Made by a program: the position numbers and the translations under genes | Shown here: positions 34,241-46,753 of the stretch, piece after piece | Numbering within the stretch: position 1 is the stretch's first letter | Layout: the number at the start of each line of letters is the position of its first letter | The notes under the pieces: model-generated | Told to the model about the DNA's origin: nothing | Seen by the model: the letters and a program-made list of their open reading frames with translations, nothing else | Database searches by the model: none | Assembly (NCBI GenBank): GCA_964036295.1 | Contig: OZ038469.1 | Coordinates: 10,804,067 to 10,868,066, forward strand | DNA length: 64,000 nucleotides | Direction of reading: 5' to 3' | Source: Plumapathes pennacea | Taxonomy: Eukaryota; Cnidaria; Anthozoa; Antipatharia; Myriopathidae

Positions 34241-37200
34241 GTATTTGCAGTTTCCGGTGAGTAATTTCCGATCCGGCTGACCATTGGCTCTGAAGTAATG
34301 AATGATATTTCAAAAAGCTTTTGGCTTATCACGTAATGGAGAATTTATTTTCCCTATACCCTTCGTGTTTGCTAGTTGTGAGGAATAAGATGGTTGTTAA
34401 TTATAGCATACAATTGTGCGTCTAACATTGAATTCCATTCTTCTCCCACGGCTCTGGTCTTTGTAAAAGGCATTGTATCCCTCGCAAAGTTGGTTCCCCT
34501 CAAACAAACAGCTCACATGTTAAGTCGTTAACTATACAAGGTACAGCTGAATGAATCATGGTTCCCATCAAATGCCATGTTAGGCAATAGCCTTATAAAA
34601 CAAAATTAATCAGTGTATAGCATGCCTTTGTTTTAGCGCAGTGTACAATAAACAATCTAAGACGTTAACACTTCAACTGCCATAGTTTTTCTGTTCAGAT
34701 CAAAATTACCGACGTATAGTAAGAGAAAGAAAAGTGTATTCATTGAGAAGTGATGGATTAACGAGACAGTCAAATAAGTCTCCTGGGCATGTGTCTTACA
34801 AACAATAAAAGTGATACAACACTAGCCGAGTTTTGCACCCAAGAAGGACCTGCTAATGGTTGGATGCTAATTACTTCCAAAGCTGATTGTAGATGTTTAT
34901 TCGTAAAGCAACCACGAAATCGGGTGGTAATATTACAAGACAATCCAGTACTGAATATCTTACTGCAAAATGAATTGCTTATCATTCCTACACAAGGGGT
35001 GCACGCATGGATAGAAAGAGATTGTGGATTTAACTGCATGTATTTCAAACTAACCGATGCATCTTTTATAGGGACAAGTTAAAGTTGTAGAGTGACTTTT
35101 TGAGGAGGTGATTTCATGATTGGATATAATTGACCAAGATGCATGCAAGTCATGTGCGCTTGTTTGTAAAACTGTGTGAAAACAAGTTGTTGATGTTAGC
35201 TGTGCAGTCTACCGTATGTATATTATCGCGTGCAGTCCCTGTTTATGTGTACCTCAGAATTATTACATTAATTCTATATGAGTCCTACTGCTTAGTTCTT
35301 CATCGATTATTTTTTCTCGCAAAATGAATTAATAAGTCCTGAAGCCCAGCTCAGGTGTGAACTGCTTCGCTTCGGGTGCTTTATCATCTCACTCAAATTC
35401 CATTCAATATTTGAACGCGGTGAGATTGCAGAGTTTCTTCCTGCTGTCAGCACTCAAAGATTGAGGACTGGTGCCAGTTGTCTGCTTTTGTATTTGATAT
35501 TTATCATTTACAATACCAAGACACGTGTTATCTGTGTCTTTAATCACAGAAGAAAAGGCCGGGCTTCCACTAAAATCTAAAATTACGTTTTAGACATCAT
35601 TAGCTTAACTTTAACTTTTTCATAGAGGGATGAAACTTGCTATATTTATGGCAGACTAAGAGACTAGACAACAATCATGCAGCATAAATGTAGGCCCGTT
35701 CTATCCTCGTTTGTTATTGAAGGCTTGGCTAAACTCGAGCCAATACGATACATCGAGTTGATTGTAGTCCCTTCATCAACATGTTCCGACACTTTTAGTC
35801 ATGTCTCCATGGTTGACATGGTTGACACTTTCAATGGTTGATACATAGGATTTACTCAGTAAGATTTATCGCCTCTTATGAGCTTATAAGGTAATTTGCT
35901 ATACAAACGTCTCTTTAAACGGACATAGGCGTCAAAACATAAGGTATGGTTCGACTGCGTAACCAAGATTGTTCATACGGATGAGATAATAAAACAACTT
36001 ACAAACTAAAAAGATACACGTAATTGTGTTTTGTTTACTAAAAGCATGCAAGGAGTTTTGAGTTCACTAAAAGGGGAGTCGAAAAGTGTCCCAGTACAAC
36101 ACCATATAAGGCTCGGCCACGTTGTCTCATCTCGAACGAATGAACAGACCAATCTTCTTTCTAAAGTCGATGCTCTATTTTCTAAATAGGTTACAGAACG
36201 TTATCAATGGACCAATTAGTACGTTATGCGTATATTCAGTATATATCCTTCACCGTTATTGCGTTATTGATAATATTGTCTGGGAAATTTAGAATTCGTT
36301 AGACCAACATTCTATTATTTGACGTGAATGACTATGAACACGTCATGTGTAAACATGTCTTTTCCGTTTGCACGTAAAACAAAATAACTTTATAAACTAT
36401 ATATACATTCATTTGCAATATTGCGGTACATTTTGAGCTAAGATGCAAGTCATTTTGGGTTTATCTATCAGTCTTTAAAGATCGCGTGCAAATGATGACG
36501 TTCGGATTAATAATATACTTTTAGCCATTCAAGAAAATATAGGATTGAGCCCAAAAAGGTTTGTCCATCGTCAGTGGTGGCGATTCATAAAAGAACCCTC
36601 TCGCTTTTGTTCCCGACGAGATAAAATTTGACATGTCATTACTCTCATCACAGTGTCTTCTCGTAGATGCTGTGGACCACAGGGCAACGCCACAACAACC
36701 AACAAACTTAAGGCACAAAATGGGATTATACAATGGGAAAAGAACATACATATTCTTTGACCAAAGCTATCAAAAACGATACCCTCTTTCATACAAAAAT
36801 GGTGAAAACGACGATATCCGTTTGGGCTCACATACCTATTTGGCCTATACATGAGAACACCTCCCCCCTCCCCCCTGGGCTATAAGCAAGATATTTGTGA
36901 TTTCTTCCTTACATGTCACTGACGATAAAGCTGCATGCACCACACAGATACCCCGCATATTTATAGTTTAAGGTACGTTACTGGTTTTACTAAGTTTAGT
37001 GTTTTGCAGATTTTCATAAAAAAGTGCCATATAGTAACATTTTTGCGGATACTTAATGTATAAAACACAAAGTTTATCATGCTATAGCTCTGTGGATGCA
37101 AGAAACACATTTCACATTCAAAGTTATATTTGTATCTCATCCTCAGAAAGGTTATTGTTTGGAAATGTCATTTTCGTTCCCTACTGTTCCTTCGGTGTTG

Positions 37201-37502
37201 GTAAATCGATAGCCTAATGCCAAACACAGTGTTTACCAAATTTAGTGTTCAAAATGTATAACTATTCATATATATTCAATGCTATAGCAAGCACTAATAA
37301 AAGAAACAGCCCTTTCTTTTCATGCTTCTTTTGTTATATCCGTCCGTCACTACTTGGATACTTCTGCACACCAAGTGCCGTAGTCGACTAAAACTTTTCA
37401 AGACATTTGGTTACTGACTCCGCAATGCTGATATCAGCTGAGAATTGTATTGGCTTTTGGTTCCCTTACTTAAGTTTCATGCAGTCCGAAGGTCACGTTT
37501 TG

Positions 37503-38014
37503 TTTAATGCTCTGTTTACTTTAGAACTTGCTTTCTTTTAATCAATGAATTTACTTAAGAATTTCGAAGGAGAACAGCCGTTCGACTTTAATTTTGTGTA
37601 TTGTATCAAGCTATAACGTCGCTAAGAGTAAATTATTTAAGTCGCTGTGACAACGCGAGATCGCGTTTAGCGCGCAGATATTAGCTTGTTGTTTCTTAGC
37701 TTTGAAAACTGCTGTATCCACTTGAAACTGGTATAAGTCCAAATACGGTTTCAGTTCGCTCAATACAGTGCGTGTAAAACTAAATGTCAACACACATACG
37801 GATGAATCGACTAAAGATTGAATAGTGTGTGAAAACTGGACGCCGTTACTTACAAGTTTCCGTGATGGGTTTTCGAGCGTTAGCCCTGACTCTGTCAGTA
37901 CGTCTTTCGCCACGCAGTCGCAGTCAAAACTTTATAGTTCTACCAAGTAGTAGCTTTCTAATATGCCAATAAATAGTCCGATTGTGAAAACAAACTACCT
38001 CATTATATATGCTT
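37503..38014. other. About 0.5 kb present only in duplicate B
   Basis: Duplicate A goes from CACGTTTTG (near 29010) to GGATTTTTTGCTACTTG (near 29036) with only about 20 bases between; here about 510 bases intervene. A 100-codon minus frame at 37611-37913 fills much of it, but I recognise no domain and it has no ATG supported by comparison. No clear inverted ends. Confidence 0.6.
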
Positions 38015-38847
38015 TTGGATTTTTTGCTACTTGAAAATGATATTGCTTACTACTAGTAAGTTATACCTTCCAAAGAACGTCTGGGTGAAAACTCCCTCAG
38101 TAGCACAGTTTAAATAGTATAAAATGTAATTTAAGAGTTTGAAGGTGTACGGATTTAATTAACAACATTTTCATGCGAACTTGATATGGACATGCAAAGT
38201 GACACTGTGAGTGATCACACATTGAAAAGCTAAACTTGGAAGTTTGAGAAGGACTTTCCTTTAATTCCCGGCTTTAGTTGTTAATGTGTGTTAGCATTAG
38301 ATTGTGTGTGGTGGTTTGTTTGAATGTGTGTATTTTTCAACCCGCTGCTTTTCGATTCGATGACCATCTATTTAAAGTATACGTCACAAGTTGAAGTGCA
38401 AGGAGTTTCAGCTGTTTTGACTTGATAAAAAGATTGTCGAGAATCTTTTTAAATTGATACCAAGTCAATACGTTATGTACAAAGGTTGTAACGTACGCGA
38501 CAAAAACATCCAGACTGTTAAAAGGAGAGGTTTATTACAAATAAATCATCAGCCAATAAAATTTATGTTTTTTTTAACAGAACAGAACAGAATATATGAC
38601 TCCCCAGTCACACTACACCACAAGTTATGTTTGAATTGTTATTAGTATTCTTGTGTTAATTTTGCGTCTTAAACTCTACATATGATTTTTATACTAACAG
38701 TTTAGGGGATACGCACGATACGATGTGAATGTCAGTCGACATTTTAAAAGTCATCTTTTTGTTTGGCGAAAAGAGGAAAACGCTGAAAAAACCGAACGCT
38801 TAGCTCTGACAACGACAACTAGTAAAACTAGATCTCTCAGAGAACGA

Positions 38848-40780
38848 GGATTTATCAAGGCATTTCAAAACTTACCAGATAAAAACATACCATAGCGGTG
38901 TGAAAGAACACTTCAAAATAAGGAGAAATACCAATTTTTAGAGCAATTTTACTTGCAAAGTTTGAGTGTGTGGTGAGCAGGCCGGTTCGAACGAGGCAAC
39001 CTGACGAGGTAAAACTTTGCATTTCCACCGCATATTTTGAAGTGTTCGTTTATTTTTTATACAGTGATTTTAAGTTCCCCAAATATGTTTCCATCGTAGA
39101 ATACTTTCCATTGTATGGAACAAAAGTATGGACATCAAACGTCTTTCTGATACTTTTAGTTTCTTAGACGTTGTCCATCGTAATTTACACTGTGCTCTTT
39201 TGCACTCTGACGCAAAACTCACTCACTAAGCGCCCAAGCTGCGGTTATAGCTCCGAGCATTTTGTTTCATAATAAACTCTTTTACTCTAGTACAAGGTTA
39301 AGGCAGCTTTCTCGTCCTTCAAGCCCCAACAGTAATAGACAAAAGCGTTCCTCTCTTTCCCATGACAAACTTGGTCAGCACAGATTTAGTGTGGTGATGC
39401 CGACCCACGATGAACAATCTCTTAGTATTGGGGCTTGAAAGCTCTCTTCAACAACAGCGATCATGTTCGTTTGCTCAAGGAGTCACACGTAATTGTTTTA
39501 CAATTGTTTATCGAGATACCAAAGCACATTTTCTTCGTGTTGAAAGTTCAAATAATAACGCAATAGACAACATTGTTCGGCTTGTGGTTTCAATGTCTGC
39601 CGTAGCCTGGCATTTCACCGTAGATACCAGAAAAACAACAGTCAATAAACCAACACAAAGAGACAGGCCATCAGGAGAGAAACAGCCGGAGAACTAAAGG
39701 GAATATACACTCCCCAACGAAACGAAGCTTAGATAGAACGATAGAACACCATCTGGGAATGTCAAATACTGTGAAAAAGTCTTAAATTCAAGAGACCAGC
39801 TATTTACACATAGGCAAGTTTAGAAACTTCGAACTCAACAGAGAAATTCAAGACACAGCTTTTGCATGAACCAGGTGTGATATCAAGGCCGTGACCCTTG
39901 CACGGATGGATACAATTTCATCAATAAAGCTTCCTTTTCTCCAACGCATGGTACTTGAGGATCCCACGCTCAGCCGGATACGATATGGTAAGAGGAGTGG
40001 TGCTCTAAACAACGGACTTCATCCTTGCTTTATTGGCAATGGCTGGAAAAGTTTTGTTTTCTTGTCGCTTGTGAAAGTCCACTTTAGTTTGAAACTTGTG
40101 AAAACGGGGTTGTTACATAATTTTAAAAATGTCACTGACCTTTGATTAAATTTAGAAAGGAAATTGAAGGCTCGGCCGAAAAAACACAAGATTGAAATGC
40201 TAGCTTCAGGAAATCCAACCCGACCAAACAAACTCCAAAACGTTTCAAGATTTTAGGCAGTGGGCGAGAGTGGATATTGTTCACTCACTCGCATAAAACA
40301 ACTTAGCTATTTCACTCAGCTAATCTTCAATGTTACACCGGAAACGCAAAACTATTACCCGTCTGGAGCTCTGTTTTAAATTAAGATTTTTGTGTGTACA
40401 ACACAGTCATCTGAAAACGAGCTAAAACGCAACTGTTTAATTAGCTGTCCCATCTTGTTCAGTTGTAAAATTTGATAAAGGAATTTAAACCGCTTGAGTA
40501 TTCTTTGTACACGTTGAATTTCAGTTTCATTCATCAGAAAAACATACGGCTATATTTACTACAGACAGCAGAGTTTGAACGTAAACAAGACCAGCGATAC
40601 CATCCACGCACCAGAAATAGAAAAATCAGAATACACGAAAAAAGTCTAGTGAGTAATATAGGATAATTATCTGAGACTATAGCAGCATTACAGGTAAAAA
40701 TCACGAGAAAATGTGCTCTGTAGATTAATAAATTCAATCTTTAATTTATAACAACTGGGATGTTCCTTCTGAGCAACGCG
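38848..40780. other. About 1.9 kb present only in duplicate B, between receptor and its ancestral 3' flank
   Basis: Duplicate A joins AGAGAACGAG directly to ACACGAAACG (29880-29895); here the same sequence is split by about 1.9 kb. The flanks read GAACGAG and CAACGCGAG, a possible worn target duplication. Contents: short frames without recognisable similarity, TTTATT words on the + strand (for example 40029-40034) that could serve as minus-strand poly(A) signals. Origin unknown. Confidence 0.65.
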
Positions 40781-40913
40781 AGTCGCGAAACGCTATTGCT
40801 TAAGGAGAAGACCGCCTCACCTGCTACAAAGTGAAATGTCAGGAAATTCCCGCCCTTTCTGCATCTAGTTCTCCTGCGAAAATAATGTAAACCGGACATT
40901 CAGGTTTGCGATC

Positions 40914-41897
40914 TCAAACGATGTTCTGGCTGCCGAGGCCTGACTCGCTTGTATGAGTGGTGTTAGGTTCTGGTGTACTACCTGAACTCTTGTGAATGCC
41001 CCAGCGACACTTGCAGAACAACCTCTTGTAAGCAGCACGAAATTCTTGGATCCTGTAGCAATAGATCAAAGGATTCATGGCTGAGTTACAAAGTGCTAAA
41101 GTTCGGGCCCAATTGTACGCCCATCCAGAGTTGTTCTCCGCATCCACAGAGCGAAGATAAAGGATGGGAAACCAGCAAACGGTGAAAACTACGATCACAA
41201 TGGCTATTGTGACCGTCACGCGACGCTCGACTTCGTCACGCAAGGCAGACGGCTTGGCTTGACCACGAAGACTGGCTCGTGTCGTTCTTCGTTGTTTGTG
41301 GACCTCGGAGACGATTAGGCCATAGCAAACGATAATGACAACGTAGCAAACGGCGACCGTAATGACGGTAAAGTACGACGTTGCACTTTTGCTGACGGTT
41401 AATCGAAGGATGGCGTAGATGGCGGGCAGGAGCCAGGACAAGACCAGCATGAAGTGGAATCGTGACTTGGAGAGGATTTGGTTGAACGTGTGGGGTTTGA
41501 TTACTATCAAACAACGGTCGACGCTCACGAGGCAAAGATGCAGGACAGACGCCGAGGAGGACATATTGGCCAGCAGTCGGAAAACCAACTCCACTGTATC
41601 AGAACAAACAAGCTCCGTCTGTGCACCGAGGAAAGCGATGAAAAACGGCTGAGCAAACGCGGTCACCAGCAAATCCGCCACAGCCATGCTGGCGAGGAAG
41701 TAGTTTGAGATGGTGTGGAGATTTAATGTAGTATATACTGTAGCCACGACCAGCACATTTCCAACGCTTCCCACGATGATCGACAAAGCGTTGATGAATA
41801 TCATAGGGAGAATGTGGCCTAAAGGCAGCAGGCATTCACTCACGGGCTGAACCGAAGGCGAAATGTTTGTCGGCGTTCCCATCATGGTCTCGTTCAT
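40914..41897 (-). CDS. Class A GPCR, single exon (duplicate B)
   Basis: 327 aa from the ATG at 41897; stop TAA-side end identical to duplicate A. By eye 14 residues differ from duplicate A in the 327 aa, and nine of them fall in the first 30 residues (before TM1), where a run of six adjacent residues is replaced. Elsewhere only AGVCYI/VAVCYV in TM5, one Arg/Ser in loop 3 and one Thr/Asn in the last extracellular loop differ. SVDRC, VCWFP and NPLIY motifs are the same. All frame-keeping and motif positions are intact, so it is probably functional. A new sequon-like NNS appears in the last extracellular loop (ENNSG) where duplicate A has ETNSG, which also keeps NSG. The 5' flank lacks the TATA-like box of duplicate A, and the 3' flank is separated from the ancestral one by the 1.9 kb insert. 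Confidence 0.9.
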   Translation of the reverse strand: MNETMMGTPTNISPSVQPVSECLLPLGHILPMIFINALSIIVGSVGNVLVVATVYTTLNLHTISNYFLASMAVADLLVTAFAQPFFIAFLGAQTELVCSDTVELVFRLLANMSSSASVLHLCLVSVDRCLIVIKPHTFNQILSKSRFHFMLVLSWLLPAIYAILRLTVSKSATSYFTVITVAVCYVVIIVCYGLIVSEVHKQRRTTRASLRGQAKPSALRDEVERRVTVTIAIVIVVFTVCWFPILYLRSVDAENNSGWAYNWARTLALCNSAMNPLIYCYRIQEFRAAYKRLFCKCRWGIHKSSGSTPEPNTTHTSESGLGSQNIV

Positions 41898-42010
41898 AAT
41901 GACTTGTGACGGCTCCTTCTCTTCCAAGATTCCAAAGGTAACTACACGTATTCTTGTTTGTCTGCTGTATTGAATACAAGCAAAGTCAAAAACAGTGGGC
42001 TGGATATCGG

Positions 42011-45000
42011 CTGTTTCGCCTCCCTCTTTGTAGCGTCAGAATCCACTTGAAGAAGAAGAGAAGTAGATGATCGGATAAATGAAAGTCCTTCAAATGGCAG
42101 GCATTTGCTCACGTGGGCACTAAACAGATTAAAGTATCCCTCAAAAGTCTAGCAACCGCTTGTTTGCGATTGACGCGCCCCGCCCAGACTGCAAGATTTT
42201 ATCAAAAGAACTGATCATTGGAAAGAAACCAGCAATCATATCGCGGGAACTTCCTATTTCCGCTGTCAACCCCCAAATGTGTTTATCATGCGCGCATAGC
42301 AGGTTGCGTGATAATCAGGTTTCCTGACTAACAAGTGTCATCCACTGACGCGAAAGCGGATACTCACCTCAAATGGCCAAGGCGGTTGTCTTGGTGAGAT
42401 AAAACATCCCGTCGATAGATAAACGCTGAAAGCTGATCAGTGAAGCATATAAGAACGACAATTTTGTGGTAAAATAGTCTTCCATGCTTTCGAGATTTTT
42501 GAGTTTATATGTTCAGAGGGAACAATATGGAGTTGCAATATAAGTTCCCTAAATCAGAGGCCTATACTGCGTACGTATTAAGCCTTTGCATCTCTATACT
42601 GGTGATAAACTTTTGAGGCCGTATTCAGAACTATAAACGTTTGTGCGAATACAAAGCCTGGAAATGAATAAATGGGGACAAGAAGTTATCTTTCATCAAC
42701 CTCTTGCTCTTTCATATGAAACCGTCAGCCAAGAGTTTTCGGCAAAGTTTCGAACACACTTTTCCTTTCGTGACTATGGACTTAGTTATTCATTCGTCCG
42801 AACGTTTTGTGAATGTTACAGCCCTTGAAGCCGAAAGAAAAGCAAATATTGGACTTTTGATGAACAACATGAATCGACAACCTAAGTGAAATAACTACTA
42901 ACTGCGAGACGCGTATTGACAGAGTGTAATCAAGGTTTATATTTTGGCACGCTAAATTCAGAAACAGTGAACTCGTGCTGCGAAATATCTGTCTACTGTT
43001 TGTTTGATAAATCTTTTGTCATACTCTAGTCGGTGATGACAACGCGATGCCTTTCAATAGTCACGAACGCGCTTCACAGATGTCAATGTTTGAAATTATG
43101 ACAAGCAGGCGAACGTCTAATTGCTTTCCCCGGTGAAACGATAGAGATTGTGGCCGCACTTCGCTTGATAGATAATTATTTTGTTGGATATTGTTAGTAT
43201 CTAGAAAAGGATGTCTTCATTATTTCCTTTGGCTAAGAATTACCTCTCTGCATTGCAGGACGTGGCGAAGCCGGGTGACCGAGACGATTCGGTTTTACTA
43301 CACACAGCGCGCGATAATTAATAACGTCTTGTTCATAAACGCCAGGTGTTCTAGTCAGATTACTTTTTTTTTTTTTTTTCGTAGAAAATTACGAGCTTTC
43401 ACGAGCTTGGTGTTCAGGTTAGTAAGTAACCCATGAATAGAATATTTTAAACGCACGAACTGCGGTTTACTCACGGTGGTGGTAATGACCACCTTCAGGA
43501 AATCAACCCAATATTTGTTCTTTTAAAATGCCAAGCCAGTGAGAAGCAATACTCCGCAGTAGTAAAGTCGAAATGCAGATTTCTTTAAAATCATACAGAC
43601 TGGTGGTTTAAGTATCGTGCTAATTGCTCTGACGCAACCATGAGTCGAATGTTTCAAGGCTCGAAACTGTTTGACATAATGAACGTCATTTTTGGTTTAA
43701 TTGGAAATAAACGTGATCTAAACCGCCTTAAGATCTGGAGGTTGTGATAATGTTCTAGATGATCAATGTCATGATATTTGGAGTCGTGTGATCTGAACGT
43801 CGGGTGAGCCTTGTTGAACATCCGGCCCAGTCAGAAAGTAAATTTTAAAAATGGCTTAAAATTTCAAATTAAATCAAAGGATTATGCAGTCTACATAAAG
43901 GCTTCTAACAAATCAACGCTTTTGAAATAGCAATGCAAATGGAGTTCATACACGAGCAGATCAAAGGTTCGTTTGCCGATCTTGAAGAAACTGCAAGCGT
44001 TTTATTGTGTCGGTTCAGTTTCTCGTCTTTCCGATTCCGTTATTTTATAATTTCTGGCCCATCACTAAAACCGCAGGAAGGAATTGGGATACTACTAAAC
44101 CAGAAACGTCTTGCCAATACATTAAGTGATTAGCAGTTCACGAGAGATTAAACGGTGAATGAGCACCGTACCGCATTTGAGTTGCAGAGGAACGGACCTA
44201 ATGCTATTACAAAGTTTGACTACCGCAAAGGAAAAACATGTTTCATATACACTGCAATTTCGTGTAGAGCGCATTTGATTTGTAAATGGAGATTACATAC
44301 AACTGAAAGAATCCGTGAAGGGAGTGGTACAGGGTTGTGGGTGTGGAAATTCTTTTGTCATAATATCACAGCGACAGCCGAGAAGCCCGCCGCGTCCGTA
44401 CGAAAAGGTATACAACACTCAAGAATAAAATCTAGAACAAGAACAAGTTGAACAAGAACATCATTTCTAGCCTGTTCGAACCGAAGTGATACAGTGGCAT
44501 AAATTATCTCAGTGTGCAACGGGTCCTTGCGCCCGATTTTTGACTAATTGCTCCAGGGAGGAAGCGGAAATGGGCGAAAACTGCATGTGTGGGGTGACGC
44601 ACATGGAGCTAATGCAAAACACATATTCTCCACAGATAATTTACGCAGGAAATTATTATTTATTTAAATATCAAGGTGACTGAAAATTATGCGCAAACAA
44701 AGTGGATGAATGACTCTGACCTAAAATCTCCCTAAAATAATACCAAACAGCATGAGATTGCAAAACTATAAATGGCGGCAGTGAGTATATTTTGGGACGC
44801 TAGTACTGATAAGCCATTACAAAAACACACCAAGAGCATTAACTAGAATACTTCGTCTAGCCAGTTTCCTAACTTAATATGACTCTAATAACAGGAATTC
44901 CACGACACCAGAATAGCAGATATAAATTGCTACCCTGCTGAGGTACAGAGAAAATTTGGACTGGACCTTTGGACCTTTGGACTATTGGAATATGGGCTCA

Positions 45001-45993
45001 GTATTGGACTATTTTTATACAATTTTGTTCTTCTTTTGGTACCATTCTTTTTAGTACAGCATTAGTAAGAGTTTTAGTACAGTAAATTAACTTTTCAAGT
45101 CAATCGAACGAAGGCGGGTGCTTTGTTTATACTTTTGTTGATTGTTTTATAATTGATTTCAACAATTTGTATTTTTTTCAATTCGAACTTGTCCAAATGA
45201 GATTTTCTTCACATTTAGCCGCTGCACAGGGCGCCCAAGGTTTGCATATGCGGACCGGATAATTGAAACTGTAACTCTACGAGCAATTATTATGCTAGCC
45301 GGATACCCAGGAAAAAGATATTTTACGCCTCAGAAACGCATAAAATGAGCTCATTAACACCAAAGTCTGCGTTGTCCCTCTATGCACCGTCGCCCACGAG
45401 AACGTCAAGAACGCAGACTTTTATGGAAGAATACCACTAATATCCTAAATGAATGACATAAGTTGTGCATCTGTTGCTTTTTTAAAAGAAGAGTAAAGCG
45501 TTGTGCTCATTTATTCCAAATTGGACTCGAAATCATGCGATTACCTATACAAATAATCCTATATATTTTCCTTAGTTGATATTGTCCTTAGTCTTACTCG
45601 ATGCACGATATAAGTGTGTGCTTTTACAGTCGTGTATGACAGCATGAAGTCCATAACTTCTGTCATTCATTATGCATTTTAGAGGTGCTCTTTCCTAAAA
45701 GTCTGTGTTGTTGAGGTTTCCTCTGGACGGCGCTACATAGTAGTGAACAAGTGAACTTTAACAAAATTGCTCAATATTATGCAAATTTCAGCTATCAGCG
45801 CTTACTGGTAGATAGATTGAATTATATCTGGCGGATATTTTGACCATTTTAATCGCTGATTTTTTCCTTGTGTGTATAGTTTAAAGACACAACTTTTCGA
45901 ACTACACTACGTGTGATTTTGCACCGAAAAAATATTTGGAGCTATTTTGAGAACTTGCTCTAGGGATTCCTGCAGTGGAATCTTAGCAGGTAA
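42011..45993. other. Intergenic; no gene recognised
   Basis: Holds short open frames only (for example 43933-44133, 44155-44451) with no recognisable domain or splice context, and a poly-T run at about 43364-43379. Nothing else supported. Confidence 0.45.
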
Positions 45994-46753
45994 TTTGATC
46001 AACTTGTGCGTGATTTGGAATCTAATGCTCCTATTTCTGTTCTTTCTGCAAAAGCAGCTGTTAAAAAAGCCGTAAGGAAGTCGCAGCCACTGGTTAAAAA
46101 CGATACTATTTATGAACTAACAGATGGAGAAGCAAGCAACACCAATGCAGTGAGTATTCTAAATAAAAGCGCGCAAAAATGCTAGAATACTATTTCGTAT
46201 GATGATCTGGGAATGACTGAGAACGGTTTATATTTATGTTCTGTTACAATCACGGGTGCTGCCGAGAAAGCGCTGGCACTTTTAAAGTCTTGCCAACCTG
46301 TAGTTAAGAAACAAACTCCACAGCAACTCCAAGACGTCATAGCTAAGTCCGTGTCAAAATCCGAGTTAGTCGCGAGAGCTTACAATGAAACTGCGAAATT
46401 TTCCAAAGATAGCATTGGAAATTAGGTGCTTCGTCGCATGGGGTGGACGGGAATTGGGGCCGTCGGAAAGGCTGGACAGGGGCGCTCAGATCCTGTTATG
46501 GCTGTTGGAGTGGATGGAAATCAGGACTTGGTAACAGTCCTACTGAAGGGTCTGCCGTTATAACAGGGGTTCTGTTAGGGATACACTCATGGTGTTTATG
46601 GTTAGCTCCGAGCAGGACATCAGATTTTCTTCAGAACTGTCCAAGGAGGACAGAGCTGTCATACACAAACTCTCACAGCAGTATGGACTTAAGCACAGGT
46701 CATACGGGAAGGGAGAAGAGCGATTTACGATTGTGAACAAAAGTCCCATGTGA
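45994..46753 (+). pseudogene. NF-kappa-B-repressing-factor-like (NKRF; dsRBD, G-patch, R3H) pseudogene
   Basis: One frame runs from 45994 with two in-frame stops (TAG 46183 and TAG 46423), then shifts by +1 before 46589. Order of pieces: a lysine-rich segment (KAAVKKAVRKSQPLVK); a shortened double-stranded-RNA-binding domain (ENGLYLCSVTITG then AAEKALALLK, lacking the middle); SKDSIGN, a stop, then LRRMGWTGIGAVGKAGQGR, a G-patch; and SSELSKEDRAVIHKL...GLKHRSYGKGEERF, an R3H domain. This order is that of NKRF, a nucleolar RNA-processing and transcription-repressing protein that partners XRN2. No introns are needed. A second partial copy of the R3H tail lies at about 46774-46812. Two stops, one shift and the dsRBD deletion point to a dead copy, perhaps retro-derived. 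A GTGAGT at 46150 could be a donor, so a rearranged live gene is not wholly excluded. Confidence 0.7.

Larger units (their letters stand above)
34490..42010. repeat. Segmental duplication, copy B
   Basis: Direct duplicate of 26210-31120, lengthened by insertions at about 35900-36060, 37503-38014 and 38848-40780. A 1.9 kb part of the right inverted-duplication arm and a Harbinger-like element lie between the two copies. Confidence 0.85.

Noticed and set aside
34789..35082. 97-codon + frame in duplicate B
   Set aside because: The matching stretch of duplicate A (26525-26770) is frameshifted, so the frame is not under coding constraint.
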